DNA from: Silene latifolia
Lineage: Eukaryota > Streptophyta > Magnoliopsida > Caryophyllales > Caryophyllaceae
NCBI RefSeq assembly: GCF_048544455.1
Contig: NC_133538.1
Coordinates: forward strand, 44,593,969-44,657,968
Length of the DNA: 64,000 bases
Direction of reading: 5' to 3'
Of this stretch, positions 1 to 11,956 are shown piece by piece. The translations under genes and the position numbers were made by a program. The notes beneath the pieces are model-generated. The model was not told where the DNA came from. It worked only from the letters and a program-made list of their open reading frames with translations, and did not search any database. Numbering within the stretch: the stretch's first letter is position 1; each line of letters begins with the position of its first letter.

Positions 1-1865
1 TTGACATTGTGGATCCATGGTCTGCCCAGGATTACATTATACGAGGATAGGCAATCCATTACTCCAAATCTTTCATATGAAGCCACGCCTTCCACATAGG
101 TTGGCGGTGATTTCTCCAAGGTGTTCTTCGTTTCTCCACTGAATCCAACCAGGACGCTGGATTTCTTGATGATCTTTCCTTCGTCTATCTTCATAGCTTT
201 AAGGACGTCAAGCATCACCAGGTTGATTGAACTGCCTCCGTCTATCAGGATTCTTGATACCTTTTACGTGCCAATTTGCATGGTGATTACCAGGTGTCAT
301 GGTGTAGATCGATATTCCCTGCAGTCCGAGTCATCAAAGTTAATAGCGCAATGACTTGGGCCTAGAAGGAGGTTGAAGTCCGGATTCCCTGGATATTCTT
401 TTGGCAGTGAGCTTTCGACCAACGATTTCGATCCTCTATTTATGAATTTGACTTCATAGATGGGGGAGGAGGAGGAGGGTCTCTGCCGCTTCTGGATCTC
501 TCTTGTTTTATCCTTCATCTTTGTTCTTTGGCTCTTTGGATTAAGTCTTTCAAGTAGCCTTTCTTTAGAAGATATGCCACCTATTTCCCGAGTTGGATGC
601 ATTCTTCCGTGGTGTGTCCGATGTCCTGATGGAAGTCACACCATCTTGTTGGATCTTTCCTGGGGTTGTCGGATTTCTTTGGCCATCCGACCGTATCTCC
701 CGAGTTTTCCGAGCGTTTGATTAATTCTGCGGTATTAATAGAGAAGTTATATTCAGGAATAGTTGGAAGGCTAGAAAGGTTACCTTTATGTTCTTGTGCC
801 ATATTGACTTGGATCGTTCGGGCCGGAATAGGGTGCTGATCTGGGATTGCCTCCTTTCTGGTAGGAGCTTTTCCTGTTAGTGTGTCAATAGCCTTGCTTT
901 CCTCCGGATGAGTTCGTCACGAAGTTGAGGTCTTCTTCCAATCTGACATGCTCTAAAGCGATGGATTGAACAGTGGCAAAGGTCGGGCAAGCTTTCTTAG
1001 TCAGTCTGCATAGATGTCACACAAGCGACTCCTTACCTGAAGGCTTCCACCGTTTTCTTCATCACACACGGGAATGGCCACCTTTTCTTTGACAAATCGG
1101 CGAGAAATTCTTTGAGAGATTCTTGAGGAAGTTGTTTTACCCTGAACAGCTTTCTGGGTCTCTTGGCCATATCTCTGCTTTGCTCGCGAATTGTTGATTG
1201 AAGGCATTGATTAATTCGCAAAATTCTTGATACCTCCATTTGGGAGATTGATGAACCACCGTAATCTTTGCTCCGGTCGGGTTGTACCAAAGCCCTTACA
1301 CATGCGGACTTGCCCGAGTTCACTGGGTATTGAGGCAACCAACATTTTCTGTTTGAATATGGCAACATGATTTTGTGAATCGAGGGTTCCATCATAAGTT
1401 CTCATGGATGGAACAAGAAATTTCTTGGGAGATCAATCTTTGCAATTTCATCCGCAAAGGGTGAATCTGTAAAGTATCAACTTCTACTTGACCACGAGTC
1501 CGCACTCCGGGTATATTTTCTATTTTGTTGTGGAGTTTTTGGATTTCTGAAGCATAGCCATCATTATTCTTTGCTTCAGTTTTGTTTGTCTCATCATTGG
1601 GAATGGTTGGGTCTGGATAATGTATCCTTCTCCGGGGTTCCAAAATTAGAAAAGTCAATGTTTTTGATAATGGATGAGAATGGGGTTCCTGGTTCGAATC
1701 GGTCTTGGAGCCCGAAGCCCGATTTTCCAATTTTTCCTCGAGCTAGACTCGATTCCTTGACTATTGATTTATGCTTCGCCTTGGCGCCTTCTCTTGGATT
1801 GTTTCCAATTCTTTGATCTTGGCCAGGGCAGCCGCTAATTGTTGTTCTGCGGTGAGTTCCACCAT
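1..1865 (-). pseudogene. Ty3/gypsy gag-protease, runs off left edge
   Basis: Read on the minus strand, a start codon at 1863-1865 opens MVELTAEQQL. About 1700-1030 is a retrotransposon gag domain (YDGTLDSQNHV, then RVKQLPQESLKEF), a basic stretch and a C-x2-H-x4-H-x4-C-like finger (CDFHQDIGHTTEEC, about 600-670) follow, and then an aspartic protease with RILIDGGSSINL (about 225-260) and YNVILGRPW (about 10-40). This domain order and the FHxxxGHxTxxC finger are typical of plant Ty3/gypsy elements of the Tat type. Gag is broken into several frames, so the copy is not coding as it stands. Reverse transcriptase and integrase would lie to the left of the window. The assignment to gypsy is secure; the lineage is inferred. 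Confidence 0.85.
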
Positions 1866-1927
1866 TTTTGTGTGTGAATATTAAATGAAAAATGATAAAG
1901 GGAATTTTATTGGTTGAAGAACTAGAT

Positions 1928-1945
1928 GCCCCACGGTGGGCGCCA
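1928..1945 (-). promoter_or_regulatory. Primer binding site of the left gypsy element
   Basis: The minus strand reads TGGCGCCCACCGTGGGGC two bases inside the LTR. TGGCGCC-type sites complementary to a tRNA 3' end are usual in plant Tat/Athila-type gypsy elements. It fixes the element orientation as minus and marks 1948-2639 as its 5' LTR. Confidence 0.75.
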
Positions 1946-1947
1946 AT

Positions 1948-2639
1948 TGTTTTAGCGAGGATTTTCTGAATGGATCCGCCCTGATTAGAGAGTAATTTGG
2001 GTGTCTAGTTCTATAAGTTTGATATGTTATATATGGATAATCAGGAAAGACTAGGAGAAAAGAATAGTGTTTATATTATTTTGATAAGCTGAATACAAGT
2101 TTTGTTTAAGTAAGTGAATGCTCGTAAAAATGATGAAAAGATAAGTAATAGAATAGTTTCACACTAATGAATAATCAATATCTTTGCCAATGCTAGAATT
2201 ACGTATTTATAATCATAAAAACGAACGTTGTCTCGGTCTTCAACGCCCTCCCCTTTTGTCGGGCTATTCACGGATTAATAGGGCATATTCCCTATTAATC
2301 CGGTTGACTCGTTCCTATTTGATTGATCCTTAACTTCCTCTTCCTTTGCACGTCCAGGTTCATGGGCAATATGGTTTTATAATTAGACTTAGTCTTCCTT
2401 GAGGATAGGACACGAATATATATCTTTATATAACCGTTTTGCTTCTTCCTCACTCAATTTAGCTTTTGCTTAATACTCTGTCAGGCTATTTGTCTCAGAT
2501 TTACCATCGCTTCTCTTCCAGGATAAGGCGGCTGATTGCAATAACACTAGAATTGTCCGGTCTTCGTCTTCTTCAGTCAGCCTTGTGAGGTCAGGCTAGG
2601 TTATGGTCAGGCCAGGCTTATCTGGGCCTAACACCAACA
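1948..2639 (-). repeat. 5' LTR of the left gypsy element
   Basis: On the minus strand this begins TGTTGGTGTTAGGCCCA and ends CCTCGCTAAAACA, next to the primer site, so it has the TG...CA ends of an LTR (about 692 bp). The partner LTR is outside the window, so the target duplication cannot be checked. It lies directly against a LINE remnant at 2640, which suggests the LTR element inserted into that LINE. Confidence 0.75.
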
Positions 2640-2758
2640 AAGCTTCCACCAACCAACAGTGTTCCCTGGATCCCTAATCCAATCATAGCCAGCTTTAATA
2701 GAATATGTAGCACTGGTACCAAGCCACTGATCATCAATATAAGCTTGCCTTGATGCGT
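2640..2758 (-). pseudogene. LINE fragment, zf-RVT region
   Basis: The minus strand reads YIDDQWLGTSATYSIKAGY, then DWIRDPGNTVGWWK. The YSIKAGY(D/R)W...WW pattern matches the region just after the reverse transcriptase of plant LINEs (zf-RVT family). It is only about 40 codons long and ends abruptly at the LTR boundary at 2639/2640. It is a relic interrupted by the gypsy insertion. A chance match cannot be excluded at this length. Confidence 0.45.
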
Positions 2759-3135
2759 ATCAGTTATTTATTTGTTTTTTTATATTTTTTGTAATGTATT
2801 TTAATTAAAATTAAATAAATAATTCGGCGGGGGAGCTAGTAAAAAAACACACTTTTGTAATTAGAAGAAATGGACATTATGTATACGAATCTGTGGACTA
2901 AGCTAAATCTGGCCCCGATGGAATTTTTTATTCCTAGTGTTGACTTATCTTAAGATCGGTCTTATGTGTTTTGTCGTTTTAACAATATTTAAAGGTGGAT
3001 AACTATATTTATTATTGTTCGTTATCAGAAGACGACACGACACGCTTCTTCACTGCTTGATTAAGAATGAGAGAAAATATAACTATTGTCTATTGCAAAA
3101 TCATGAAAATGATACGGAGTATGTTAAAACAAAAA
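2759..3135. other. AT-rich stretch without recognised genes
   Basis: AT-rich sequence following the LINE scrap. No long reading frame, RNA gene or recognisable repeat boundary is visible. Confidence 0.5.
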
Positions 3136-3142
3136 ATCTCAT

Positions 3143-3313
3143 CGAAGACGGTACGTATCCGTCACTCCAGAGTGACGGAGACCATTTCCTCTCACAAATG
3201 ACCCAAATAGAGGAGAGAGGGAAGCACATGGGGGTGCCCCCACCTTATCCCCCTTATCCGTTTTGTGAGTGGCATTACCCGTCACTTGTTCCGACCCGTC
3301 TTCAGCAAGACTA
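3143..3313. repeat. Possible MITE with inverted ends
   Basis: Both ends carry gaagacgg followed by a gtgacgg-like block in inverted orientation (GAAGACGG near 3143 and CCGTCTTC near 3297), and an internal hairpin CGTCACTC...GAGTGACG lies near 3160. The structure resembles a short non-autonomous inverted-repeat element. No clear target duplication was found, so the limits are approximate. Confidence 0.35.
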
Positions 3314-3340
3314 ACTAATGTTAAAATGACTAGTTCTACA

Positions 3341-3878
3341 TAGGGTTATTTTATAGGAATAATCCAACCTATTACCCATCTTCTCAAAATAATGTCAATT
3401 ACATTTAATCCCAACTTTGTGTATCCTATTCTCAAAATAGACTTGGTAACTTGCAACCTGATTAACTGGTCATCTCCAACTGTAACTCTAAACACCTCCT
3501 TCTCAAAATCAGTCATCACTCATCACTCATACCACTCCCATCATCCTTGTGAACATCCCTACTTTTCTAACCATCATGAATAATCATTGTATATCGTTAA
3601 TCATGTCCCTCTCAATGACATCCGTACGCGTCCTCTAGTCATAAACAAGTAAGAAGGCAAGTCACCGTGATTTGCCTGGGATTGGGAACAATGCAAGTGA
3701 TGAAAATCATTGCTAATAAATCTATCTAACACGATCAACAAATTGAGGAGGAGACAAGTAACCGTGATTTGCCTGAGAATAATTGAACGCCATCTTTCGC
3801 AACCAGGTCATGGCCGCCGACATTACATGTGGCCACCACAGACGCGGTCAGATCCGATCACTACAAGGCCTCACAACT
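3341..3878. repeat. Left arm of the TIR element
   Basis: Remaining left half of the inverted-repeat transposon before the first copia insertion. Its first ~85 bp match the right arm at 27385-27473 in reverse. The rest is non-coding; a basic direct repeat around 3650-3690 and 3750-3780 (aagtcaccgtgatttgcctg-like) is present. Confidence 0.5.
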
Positions 3879-4106
3879 TGTAAAGAATATAGTCAAGGAT
3901 ATTCTTTGCATAGATATTATCTTGTGAATATTAGTAGTATATGTAATCCTAGTATATTAAGGAAGTGTATATTTAGTTGCTAATTTGTAGGAAAGTATTA
4001 AGGAAAGTTAGGGTTTGATATCTTAGCTAGGATTGTATATAATGACAATTCATTGAATGAGAAACATAAGAACGTTCACTGTCTTCTCTGAGTTCTAAAA
4101 TTCACA
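3879..4106 (+). repeat. 5' LTR of the young copia element
   Basis: Begins TGTAAAGAATAT and ends AATTCACA; 228 bp, unusually short. It differs from the 3' LTR at two sites. It should carry the promoter for the gag-pol RNA. Confidence 0.93.
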
Positions 4107-4118
4107 TGGTATCGTGAG
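4107..4118 (+). promoter_or_regulatory. Primer binding site (tRNA-iMet type)
   Basis: TGGTATCGTGAG follows the 5' LTR directly. It matches the usual plant copia site TGGTATCAGAGC in its first seven bases and departs after that, so priming by initiator tRNA-Met is likely. Confidence 0.7.
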
Positions 4119-4184
4119 CAAGGTTGATCCAAAAATTTCTTTACAAACTACAAAACGAAAATCCAAAAATCATCTAATTACACC

Positions 4185-7100
4185 ATGCCTGGTGATGAAG
4201 AAAAATTTAAAGGCCAAGGGAGCGGTCCAAAGACAATTCCCATGACATCACCACTATATCTTCATCCTTCGGACAATCCGAATTTAAGTGTTACGCAAAT
4301 CATCTTCAACGGTAGCAACTATGAGATGTGGGCAGAGGCCGTGAAGAATGGTCTGGATGCGAAAAACAAATTGGCGTTCATCGAAGGGAAGATTAAGAAA
4401 CCAGTGTGTGATGAAGGAGACGAGAGTCTCGAATTGGTAGCATGGCGACAATGCAACGCCATGTTACGGGCATGGCTTATAAACGTAATTGATCCGAAAT
4501 TACATCCGAGTATCACGTTCTCTCAACCAATTGAAGATATTTGGGAGGAGTTGCGGGGACGATACTCAGCATGGAACGCACCTAGGGTGCATCAATTGAA
4601 GAACGAATTGAACGAGTGTAAACAAGACAAGGATTATATAGTGGAGTATTATACTCGACTAAAGACCATATGGGATGAACTAGCAAACTACAGCAAAATC
4701 AAAGGCTGTACTTGTGGCGCGGCAGCATCAATAGCAAAGGAGCGAGAGGAAGAGAAAGTACACCAATTCCTCATGGGTTTGGATTCAAAGCTGTACGGAA
4801 ACATACGAACCAACCTACTGATGGAGGATCCAATTGCTCCATTAAATCGTGCATATGCCCTAATTCTTAGGGAGGAACGACATGCTTCTCTCACCAAAGT
4901 GAAGGAAGAGCGTAATGATACTGCTATGTCAGTGAAGGCACACGGTGGAAAGAACAAAAACACATACAACAGAGGCGAAACAGAGGAGTCTTACTTACCA
5001 CCTCAGTGCAGTCACTGTGGTAAATTTTATCACACAGAGGAGAACTGTTTTGACAAGCACGGGTATGAGGAAGTAAAGGCAAGAGAAAGAGGAAGAGGCC
5101 GACGAGGGAGCAATGGATACCGTGGGACAGGCAGTCGAGGAAGAGGACGGGGCCGTGGGAATTACCAAGCCAATGCAATGACGGGTACTTCAGGCGTGAA
5201 AGGTACAGACTCAGAAAAACAGAACATCCCTTTCACAAATGAAGAAATTGAGTGGCTGCGGATTCTTCTAAGTGCCAGTCCAGAGGGTAATGGAAAACTA
5301 CAAAGTATGAAATTAAATGTAAACATTGAGTGGTTGATTGATAGCGGAGCCTCGCATCATATGACGGGAAGACGCGAATGCTTGGTGAATACATGGAAGG
5401 CAGACCCTTCCACTGTTAGTCTACCTGATGGTAGACGTGTAGAAGCCACTGTCCATGGCGAAGTCAGATTAAGCGATAATTTTGCATTAAAAGATGTTCT
5501 TTTTGTGCCTTCGCTCACTTGTGATCTCATTTCCGTTCAACAATTAATCCATGAAAATAATTGTGTAATAAATTTCTATCCTGATTATTGTGAAATGCAG
5601 GACCAGACTACGAAGATGATGATTGGACGGGGTGAGCATCGACAAGGGGTGTATTATTATCAACCGAGCAAGACAAAACTGGCGGGTCAAGTGACGGTTG
5701 CAAAAGAAAGTCGATTATGGCATAAAAGACTAAGACATCCATCTCAAAGTATTCTTTCGAGTTTTTCTAATTTGGTTGGACACAATTTACATTGGAACTC
5801 CGATGAGGTTTGTGATCCGTGTTGTAGGGCAAAACAAACCCGTACTCCTTTTAAGACTAATAATAATAGATGTGATGTTTTATTTGGCCTTATACATTGC
5901 GATATTTGGGGACAGTATAGGGTGGCAAGTTTAACTCGTGCTCATTATTTTTTGACCATAGTCGATGACCATAGTCGTGGAGTGTGGGTTTACCTCATGA
6001 AAGAAAAGAGCGAGGCAGGCGATTACATGAAAATTTTTTGCCAAATGGTAAAGACACAATTTGAACAAAATGTGAAAGTAATTCAAAGCGATAATGGAAC
6101 TGAGCTATTATCTAGGGCTATGCAACGATATTATGAAGAGAATGGTATTTTATTTCGCACTAGCAATGTAGATACACCCCAACAAAATGGACGGGTAGAA
6201 AGAAAACATCGTCACATACTTGAAAAGGCACGAGCTTTGCGATTTCAAGGAGGACTACCTAAAAATTTTTGGGGGGAGTGTATCATGACAGCAGCTTATT
6301 TAATAAACCGAACACCCACACCTTTGCTAGGCGGAAAAACACCCTTCGAAATTTTGTACCGTAAGCAGCCCAAATTAGACAATTTAAAAGTTTTTGGATG
6401 TTTATGTTATGTCCATAACAAAGAAAAAACACGGGATAAATTTGGGGAACGAGGCAAGCGGTGTATTTTTATTGGGTATCCTAATAGCAAAAAGGGATGG
6501 AAAGTTTACGACTTGAAAGAAAAACGGGTGTTTGTCTCGCGTGATGTCAATTTTTACGAAAATATTTACCTATACTTTGTTTCAAATAATGAAATGCCTT
6601 CACAACAAGAACATCTTGACAGCACTGAAAGTCCCATTCGAAATCAGCTTTGCATTGACAACTGTGGGGATCTTGAGATGATTCCTGTTGTGAGGGGGAG
6701 TGATGAAATGGAGGAGGCTTGTGAAGAAGCTGTAGTGGGTAATGAAAGGGAAACAGTGACAGACGAAGGAGGTACTGACGCGTCTGACAGTGGTGAAACT
6801 CGGTCTGGTTTGGACCAAGATAATGAAGGAGAGTCTGATGATGAAAGATTGCATGATGATAGGGAAGAAGGACAGAATGCACAGACAGAAACACGGTCTG
6901 GACAGGAAGCTTTGGGACGTGGAGCGAGAGAGAAATTTGAGCCCGTGTGGAAGAAGGATTACTATTGCAAGTCGACAAGAATAATTGCCCCAAACTCGAA
7001 TGCTCATCACGCCCAATCAAAGTCTTCAAAGTCAGGTACACGCTATCCTTTAGTCAATCATGTTTTTACCAATTCATTTTCTCAATCTCATAAAGCTTTC

Positions 7101-8660
7101 CTAGCTAGCATTGATGAAGGGCAGGAGCCTAATTACTATTATGAGGCAGCGAAAGATAGGAGATGGAGGGAAGCTATGAGAAAAGAGATTGAAGCATTAG
7201 AGAAGAATGAGACCTGGAAGATAGTCACTTTGCCGGAAGGAAAGAAACCCATTGGCTGCAAATGGGTTTACAAGATTAAATATCAAGCAGATGGCACAGT
7301 AGAGCGATATAAAGCGAGATTGGTAGCGCAAGGTTTCACGCAGGTGGAGGGAATAGATTTCCACGAAACTTATGCACCGGTGGCTAAGATGACGAGTGTG
7401 AGGTGTCTACTAGCAGTAGCCGTGTCAAAAGGTTGGAATATCGAACAGCTAGATGTGAATAACGCGTTTCTGCACGGTGACCTTGAGGAAGAACTATATA
7501 TGAAAATCCCTCAAGGGTTCGAAAGGAAAGGGGAAAATAAAGTGTGCAAATTGTTAAAATCAATTTATGGGTTAAAACAAGCTTCCCGAAATTGGTTTGC
7601 AAAGTTAACACTTTCAATGAAAGATTAAGGTTTCACGCAGTCGATGGCAGATTATTCGCTATTCACACTTAATCGAAATGGGTGCTTCATTGGAGTGCTT
7701 GTGTACGTGGATGACATGATCGTGGTGAGCAATGATAAGGAAACTTGTGCACAGTTCAAGGAGTTCTTAAATAAAAGCTTCGGAATCAAGGATTTGGGGC
7801 GACTTAAATACTTCTTGGGGATAGAAGTAGCCCATGGGAAGAATGGCCTATTTCTAAATCAACGAAAATATGCCGTGAACATCATTGAGGAGACAGGAAT
7901 GGAAGGAGCAAAGACAGTGTACACTCCCATTCGACAAAGGCACAACTTGGCATTGGCAAAAGGATATGTGTTGAAAGATATTATGAAATATCGATGTTTA
8001 GTTGGAAGGTTAGTATATCTAACAATTACGAGGCCCGATCTTATTTATGCAGTACACATATTATCGCAATTTGTGAATGAACCGAGGAAGGAACACTGGG
8101 AGGCAGCCCTTAGAGTGGTACGGTATATGAAACGTAACCCAAGTAAGGGGATTACGTTGAAGAAGGACACGGACCTGCAAATTCGAGGGTATTGTGACTC
8201 AAATTATGCAAGTTGCCCGCTGACGAGAAGGTCAGTGAGTGGGTATTTCGTTTCAATAGGACAATCACCCATATCGTGGAGGGCAAAGAAACAAGTAACG
8301 GTAGCCAAGTCGACAGCTGAAGCTGAGTATAGAGCTATGGGAGCTGTAACAAGTGAATTGATATGGATAAAAGCATTTCTCGCTTCATTGGGACTTTTTC
8401 ACACAAAGTCGATGGAATTGTATTGTGATAACCAGGCAGCAATTCATATAGCAAAGAATCCGATTTTTCATGACAGAACAAAGCACATCGAGATAGATTG
8501 TCACTTTGTGCGTCAACACCTTGTTTCCAAGGAGATAAAGACTTTACATATTCGAAGCAAGGAGCAAATAGCGGACTTGTTCACCAAGGCGCTAGGAGGG
8601 GAGACATTCGATTATCTACTGTTCAAGTTAGGTCTTGGTATACCAAGAGCTCCAACTTGA
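4185..8660 (+). CDS. gag-pol: Copia gag-pol polyprotein with one internal stop
   Basis: A single frame runs from ATG 4185 to the stop at 8658-8660, interrupted only by TAA at 7626-7628. Domains in order: copia gag (about residues 35-240, SNYEMWAEAVKNGL), zinc knuckle C-x2-C-x4-H-x4-C (about 275-290), aspartic protease with DSGASHH (about 385), pre-integrase LWHKRLRHP, integrase with HCDIWG, QSDNGTEL and QQNGRVERKH (about 570-670), reverse transcriptase starting near WKIVTLPEGKKP (about 1010) with YVDDM at about 7704, and RNase H with YCDSNYA and STAEAEYRAM. The stop falls inside the reverse transcriptase between SMKD and GFTQS, with no frame change. All catalytic motifs are visible. The element is thus nearly intact but should make a truncated product unless the stop is read through or is a sequence error. 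Confidence 0.92.
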
Positions 8661-8667
8661 GGGGGAG
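8660..8667 (+). promoter_or_regulatory. Polypurine tract
   Basis: AGGGGGAG immediately precedes the 3' LTR, where plus-strand DNA synthesis is primed in LTR retrotransposons. Confidence 0.75.
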
Positions 8668-8895
8668 TGTAAAGAATATAGTCAAGGATATTCTTTGCAT
8701 AGATATTATCTTGTGAATATTAGTAGTATATATAATCCTAGTATATTAAGGAAGTGTATATTTAGTTGCTAATTTGTAGGAAAGTATTAAGGAAAGTTAG
8801 GGTTTGATATCTTAGCTAGGATTGTATATAATGACAATTCATTGAATGAGAAACATAAGAACGTTCACTGTCTTCTATGAGTTCTAAAATTCACA
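8668..8895 (+). repeat. 3' LTR of the young copia element
   Basis: Begins TGTAAAGAATAT and ends AATTCACA, 228 bp. It differs from the 5' LTR by G/A in the TATATRTAATCC segment and C/A in CTTCTMTGAG. Confidence 0.93.
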
Positions 8896-8905
8896 CAACA
8901 TCAAT

Positions 8906-9888
8906 TGTTGGAGCTTGTGTCCTCCACAAATTAGTGTGATAACATTTGTAAATCTCTTACAGGTTCACAAGGGTATACTTCGTATATTTAATCAGTTGAT
9001 TAACGTTTACCTAATAACGGTTGGCTTGCTAGAAAGTTTTACGTTATTATCATACAGATGGCGGTGATCAACTGGTCCCTAAAGGTCACACCTATAGGAC
9101 GTGTTTGAGAAATGTGGTTATAGAAATATAATTACATTGATGCCCAAAATGACTAAAAAGTTAGTCAATGTGTTGATGAGATAATTATTTAATGAAAATT
9201 AAATAATATTAAGATTAAACGAATTAATCATCAATTAAGTAAATTAAATATAATAAGTTATATTTAATTAAATATATATAAGGTTAGTTTGGACGAATTA
9301 ATCTGTTAATTCGTAATTAAATATAATCAGTTGTATTTAATATCAACAAGCTGAATGTGTCATAGTGGTAATAGTGAGGGTACACATACCAAGAGGTCAT
9401 GGGTTCGATCCTCACTAGATGACAATTCAACACATATTATATATTTTTTGAAAGACCAAAAATAAGGAAATTTTTATTCCTTATTTTGGTCAACATAGGC
9501 CGAAAATTAGGAGAGTAAGATCTTTCCTAATTAATTTGGTAATTCGGTCTATATAAAAGAAAGGGAGAGAATTATTTCTATCCTAATGCTTTTTCTTGAC
9601 CTAGCCTCCTCTTTCTCATCACAAGAACACAAAGACAATTAAATTTTACAGAAAATTTTAGATTGATTTCTAGCATAATCAAAGGGCATATCTCAGATCG
9701 TCTTGGGTGCAACTAATAGGCGAATATCAATTTTGATATTGTTCTTAGGCCATATTTGCTAGGACCGAAGGTTAATTCTTAATCTTTTTACTTATGTTTA
9801 TGTATTTTATTTTATGACCTTAGATCATCTTTATTAAATCGTTATAATCCTTCTAGTTTAAGGGAAGTATACAGATTTATTTCCCACA
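8906..9888 (+). repeat. 5' LTR of the large copia element
   Basis: Begins TGTTGGAGCTTGTGTCC and ends TTATTTCCCACA. It is 983 bp and AT-rich, and contains a tRNA-like segment at 9358-9424. Confidence 0.93.
9358..9424 (+). promoter_or_regulatory. tRNA-like segment with internal pol III boxes in the LTR
   Basis: A 67-nt segment begins TGTCAT and ends ATGACA, which pair as an acceptor-like stem. It holds an A box-like TAGTGGTAATAGTGAGG and a perfect B box GGTTCGATCC, with TTCGATC in a T-loop position and four of five T-stem pairs. A T6 run follows about 20 nt downstream, as a pol III terminator would. The same segment is present in the other LTR, so it is part of the element. It may derive from a tRNA or SINE captured by an ancestral LTR. 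Transcription is not shown. Confidence 0.55.
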
Positions 9889-11956
9889 AGTGGTATCAGA
9901 GCACAAGGCCACGATTTTAATTTTCATGATTTTCATAAAATTTGTATGTAAACTATAACCTAATTCTCGAAAAATTAGGGTTTCGTTTTTTTTCCGGCTT
10001 GATTTTTTTTTTGGCCGAGTTTTTGTTTCGGCCTGTTTTTTTTTCTTTCTCCTTCTTTCGTTTTTCCTTTTGTTTGATGATATATAACCAATTTCTATAG
10101 ATCATATCATTGTTTTAATCGGTTAAAATTATCATATGAAGAATTTGGTAGATTTTGATTTAATGCAGATTAAGTTAAATTACATATAGTATCATCATGT
10201 CATTGATATAAGAATTCGTTTTTGCTATATAGTTTTAGCATATACGATTAATCATGTTTGTTAATGCATTTGCTAAATCATGTCCTAATAGCAACTTAAA
10301 CATTTTCATCATATCTTTGAATTAGGGCATAAGTGCCGCAAAAGAGAAAAAAAAAGGGGAAGGTCGTTTTTTTAGGGTTTACCGTATAAAAAAAAAAAAA
10401 TTTGTTTTTGTTTTTTTTGGGTAAACCGAGATGAGAAAAAAAATATATGGAAAGTTTAGTTTTTCTTGTTTTTGCCATATTACCGAAAAATATTTATGGA
10501 AAGTTTTTTTGTTTTCCTAATTGCCGAAAAGGAAGAAAACATAAGGTAATTGGCTGTTTTTTTTAATTTCGGCCGTGATATAAAAATAAAAAAATAAAAA
10601 ATTTGTTTTTTTATTTTTTGCCGAGACAAAATAAAAAAATAAATAGGATTTTGTTTTCTTTATTTTGGCCAATTAGTTATTGTGAATCGGTTCACAATTT
10701 AAAGATACTGAGTTATTTTAAAGCGGTTTAAAATTTAGACGGATAGAATTCATATTACAAGTTTAATATGGATTAAGTATGAAATTAATGTGATTTAATT
10801 GCGGAATTGTCACTTAATTTAATTTAATAGGTGGTTTGGATAAATTAATCAACATAATTAATGTATTGTATTATGTATGTTTAATTTATTTTAGTTGATG
10901 CTTTTAATTATGTTGAATGAATCGAATGAATGAATTTTATTTACGTATTTAATTTTGCAATCGGTTGTAATTTGTAATACCTACTGTGGCCTTAGTCAAT
11001 TATGTTTTCGTAATGAAGGAAACATGATTTTTATGTAATTATGAGATTCGAATCTCCTTTATTTTAGTTTTGGGTTTTTGAAATTAGAATGTAATTAATA
11101 GGTCAATTATGTAATTTTATTTAATGTAATTTCAAAGAAGACTAAAGATGAAGATTCAAGCTCACTCCCCCTACATGGATCAAGATGGAACATCAAGACA
11201 AGCTTCTCGGGTCCAAGGATGGATTCCAAACTTGTATTTATTGTTCATTTTGATAGGATAGGCCACACTAGGACTTTTACTATTTTTTTTTTTTTTACGT
11301 TTTTCATTTTTATTGCTTTTCATTCACATGTTAGTAATTGCATCATATTCCGCCTAAAACCAAACCACCTACTACTAATATGCATGAAAATTGACTCATA
11401 TAGTTGTATGTTAGTTTTCATGGACATGCAGATGTCATCACTATATAAGCCATCACTTTAGTTTAAATCATTCTCGCATGCTAGATTATAGTTCACTTAA
11501 AATGAATTAAAAATAGTTGATGGGATCTTCCTCTAAAACGGAAATTGAGATTAGTCTTTATAAGGGCAAACATCTATGAGTCCCCTCTTCGTCGGTAGGC
11601 CTAATATGACCCCTTCTACGTTGGGTAAGTAGTTGTGTTGACTTAGTTTACCTCAACATCATAGTCCGAAGAGTTTCTCGTGATTATGATGGACTAAAGA
11701 TAGAATTTACAGAAATTTATCGACCAGGAATTCTAACGGTAGAATTAGCTAAATGGTTAGCTTATCAATTTACAGAAAATTGAGTCTTGGGGTCATTTAT
11801 ATAATTCTTGAGGGAGGTCAATTGTATAAATGTTTTTGAGTCTTCGCGTTATGACATTAGTTCATTAGACTTAAAATAAAAATGATGCATGCTTATTATT
11901 TTATTCTTCTTTCGCAGTGTAGAACACGCTTATTATCAATAATATTGTTACAACAA
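9889..11956 (+). other. Long untranslated leader of the large copia element
   Basis: The primer site TGGTATCAGAGC lies at 9891-9902. The following ~2 kb is AT-rich with T and A runs (notably 9990-10650), has no convincing reading frame, and precedes the gag start at 11957. Such long leaders are known in some plant copia lineages. Confidence 0.7.

Larger units (their letters stand above)
3879..8895 (+). mobile_element. Young Ty1/copia element
   Basis: A 5.0-kb element with 228-bp LTRs at both ends that differ at only two positions by eye (99.1%). The initiator-Met-like primer site, one gag-pol frame and a GAGGGGGAG polypurine tract are in the expected order. Flanks are caact on the left and caaca on the right, a 4-of-5 match to a target duplication. 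The LTR similarity implies one of the most recent insertions in the window. It sits only 10 bp from the next copia element. Confidence 0.93.

Noticed and set aside
6547-7041. Minus-strand ORFs of 164 and 138 codons
   Set aside because: Antisense shadows of the copia gag-pol linker between integrase and RT; no recognisable protein.
9358-9424. A functional tRNA gene
   Set aside because: Stem pairing is incomplete, the length is short for a tRNA and no clear anticodon arm is formed; kept only as a tRNA-like promoter segment.
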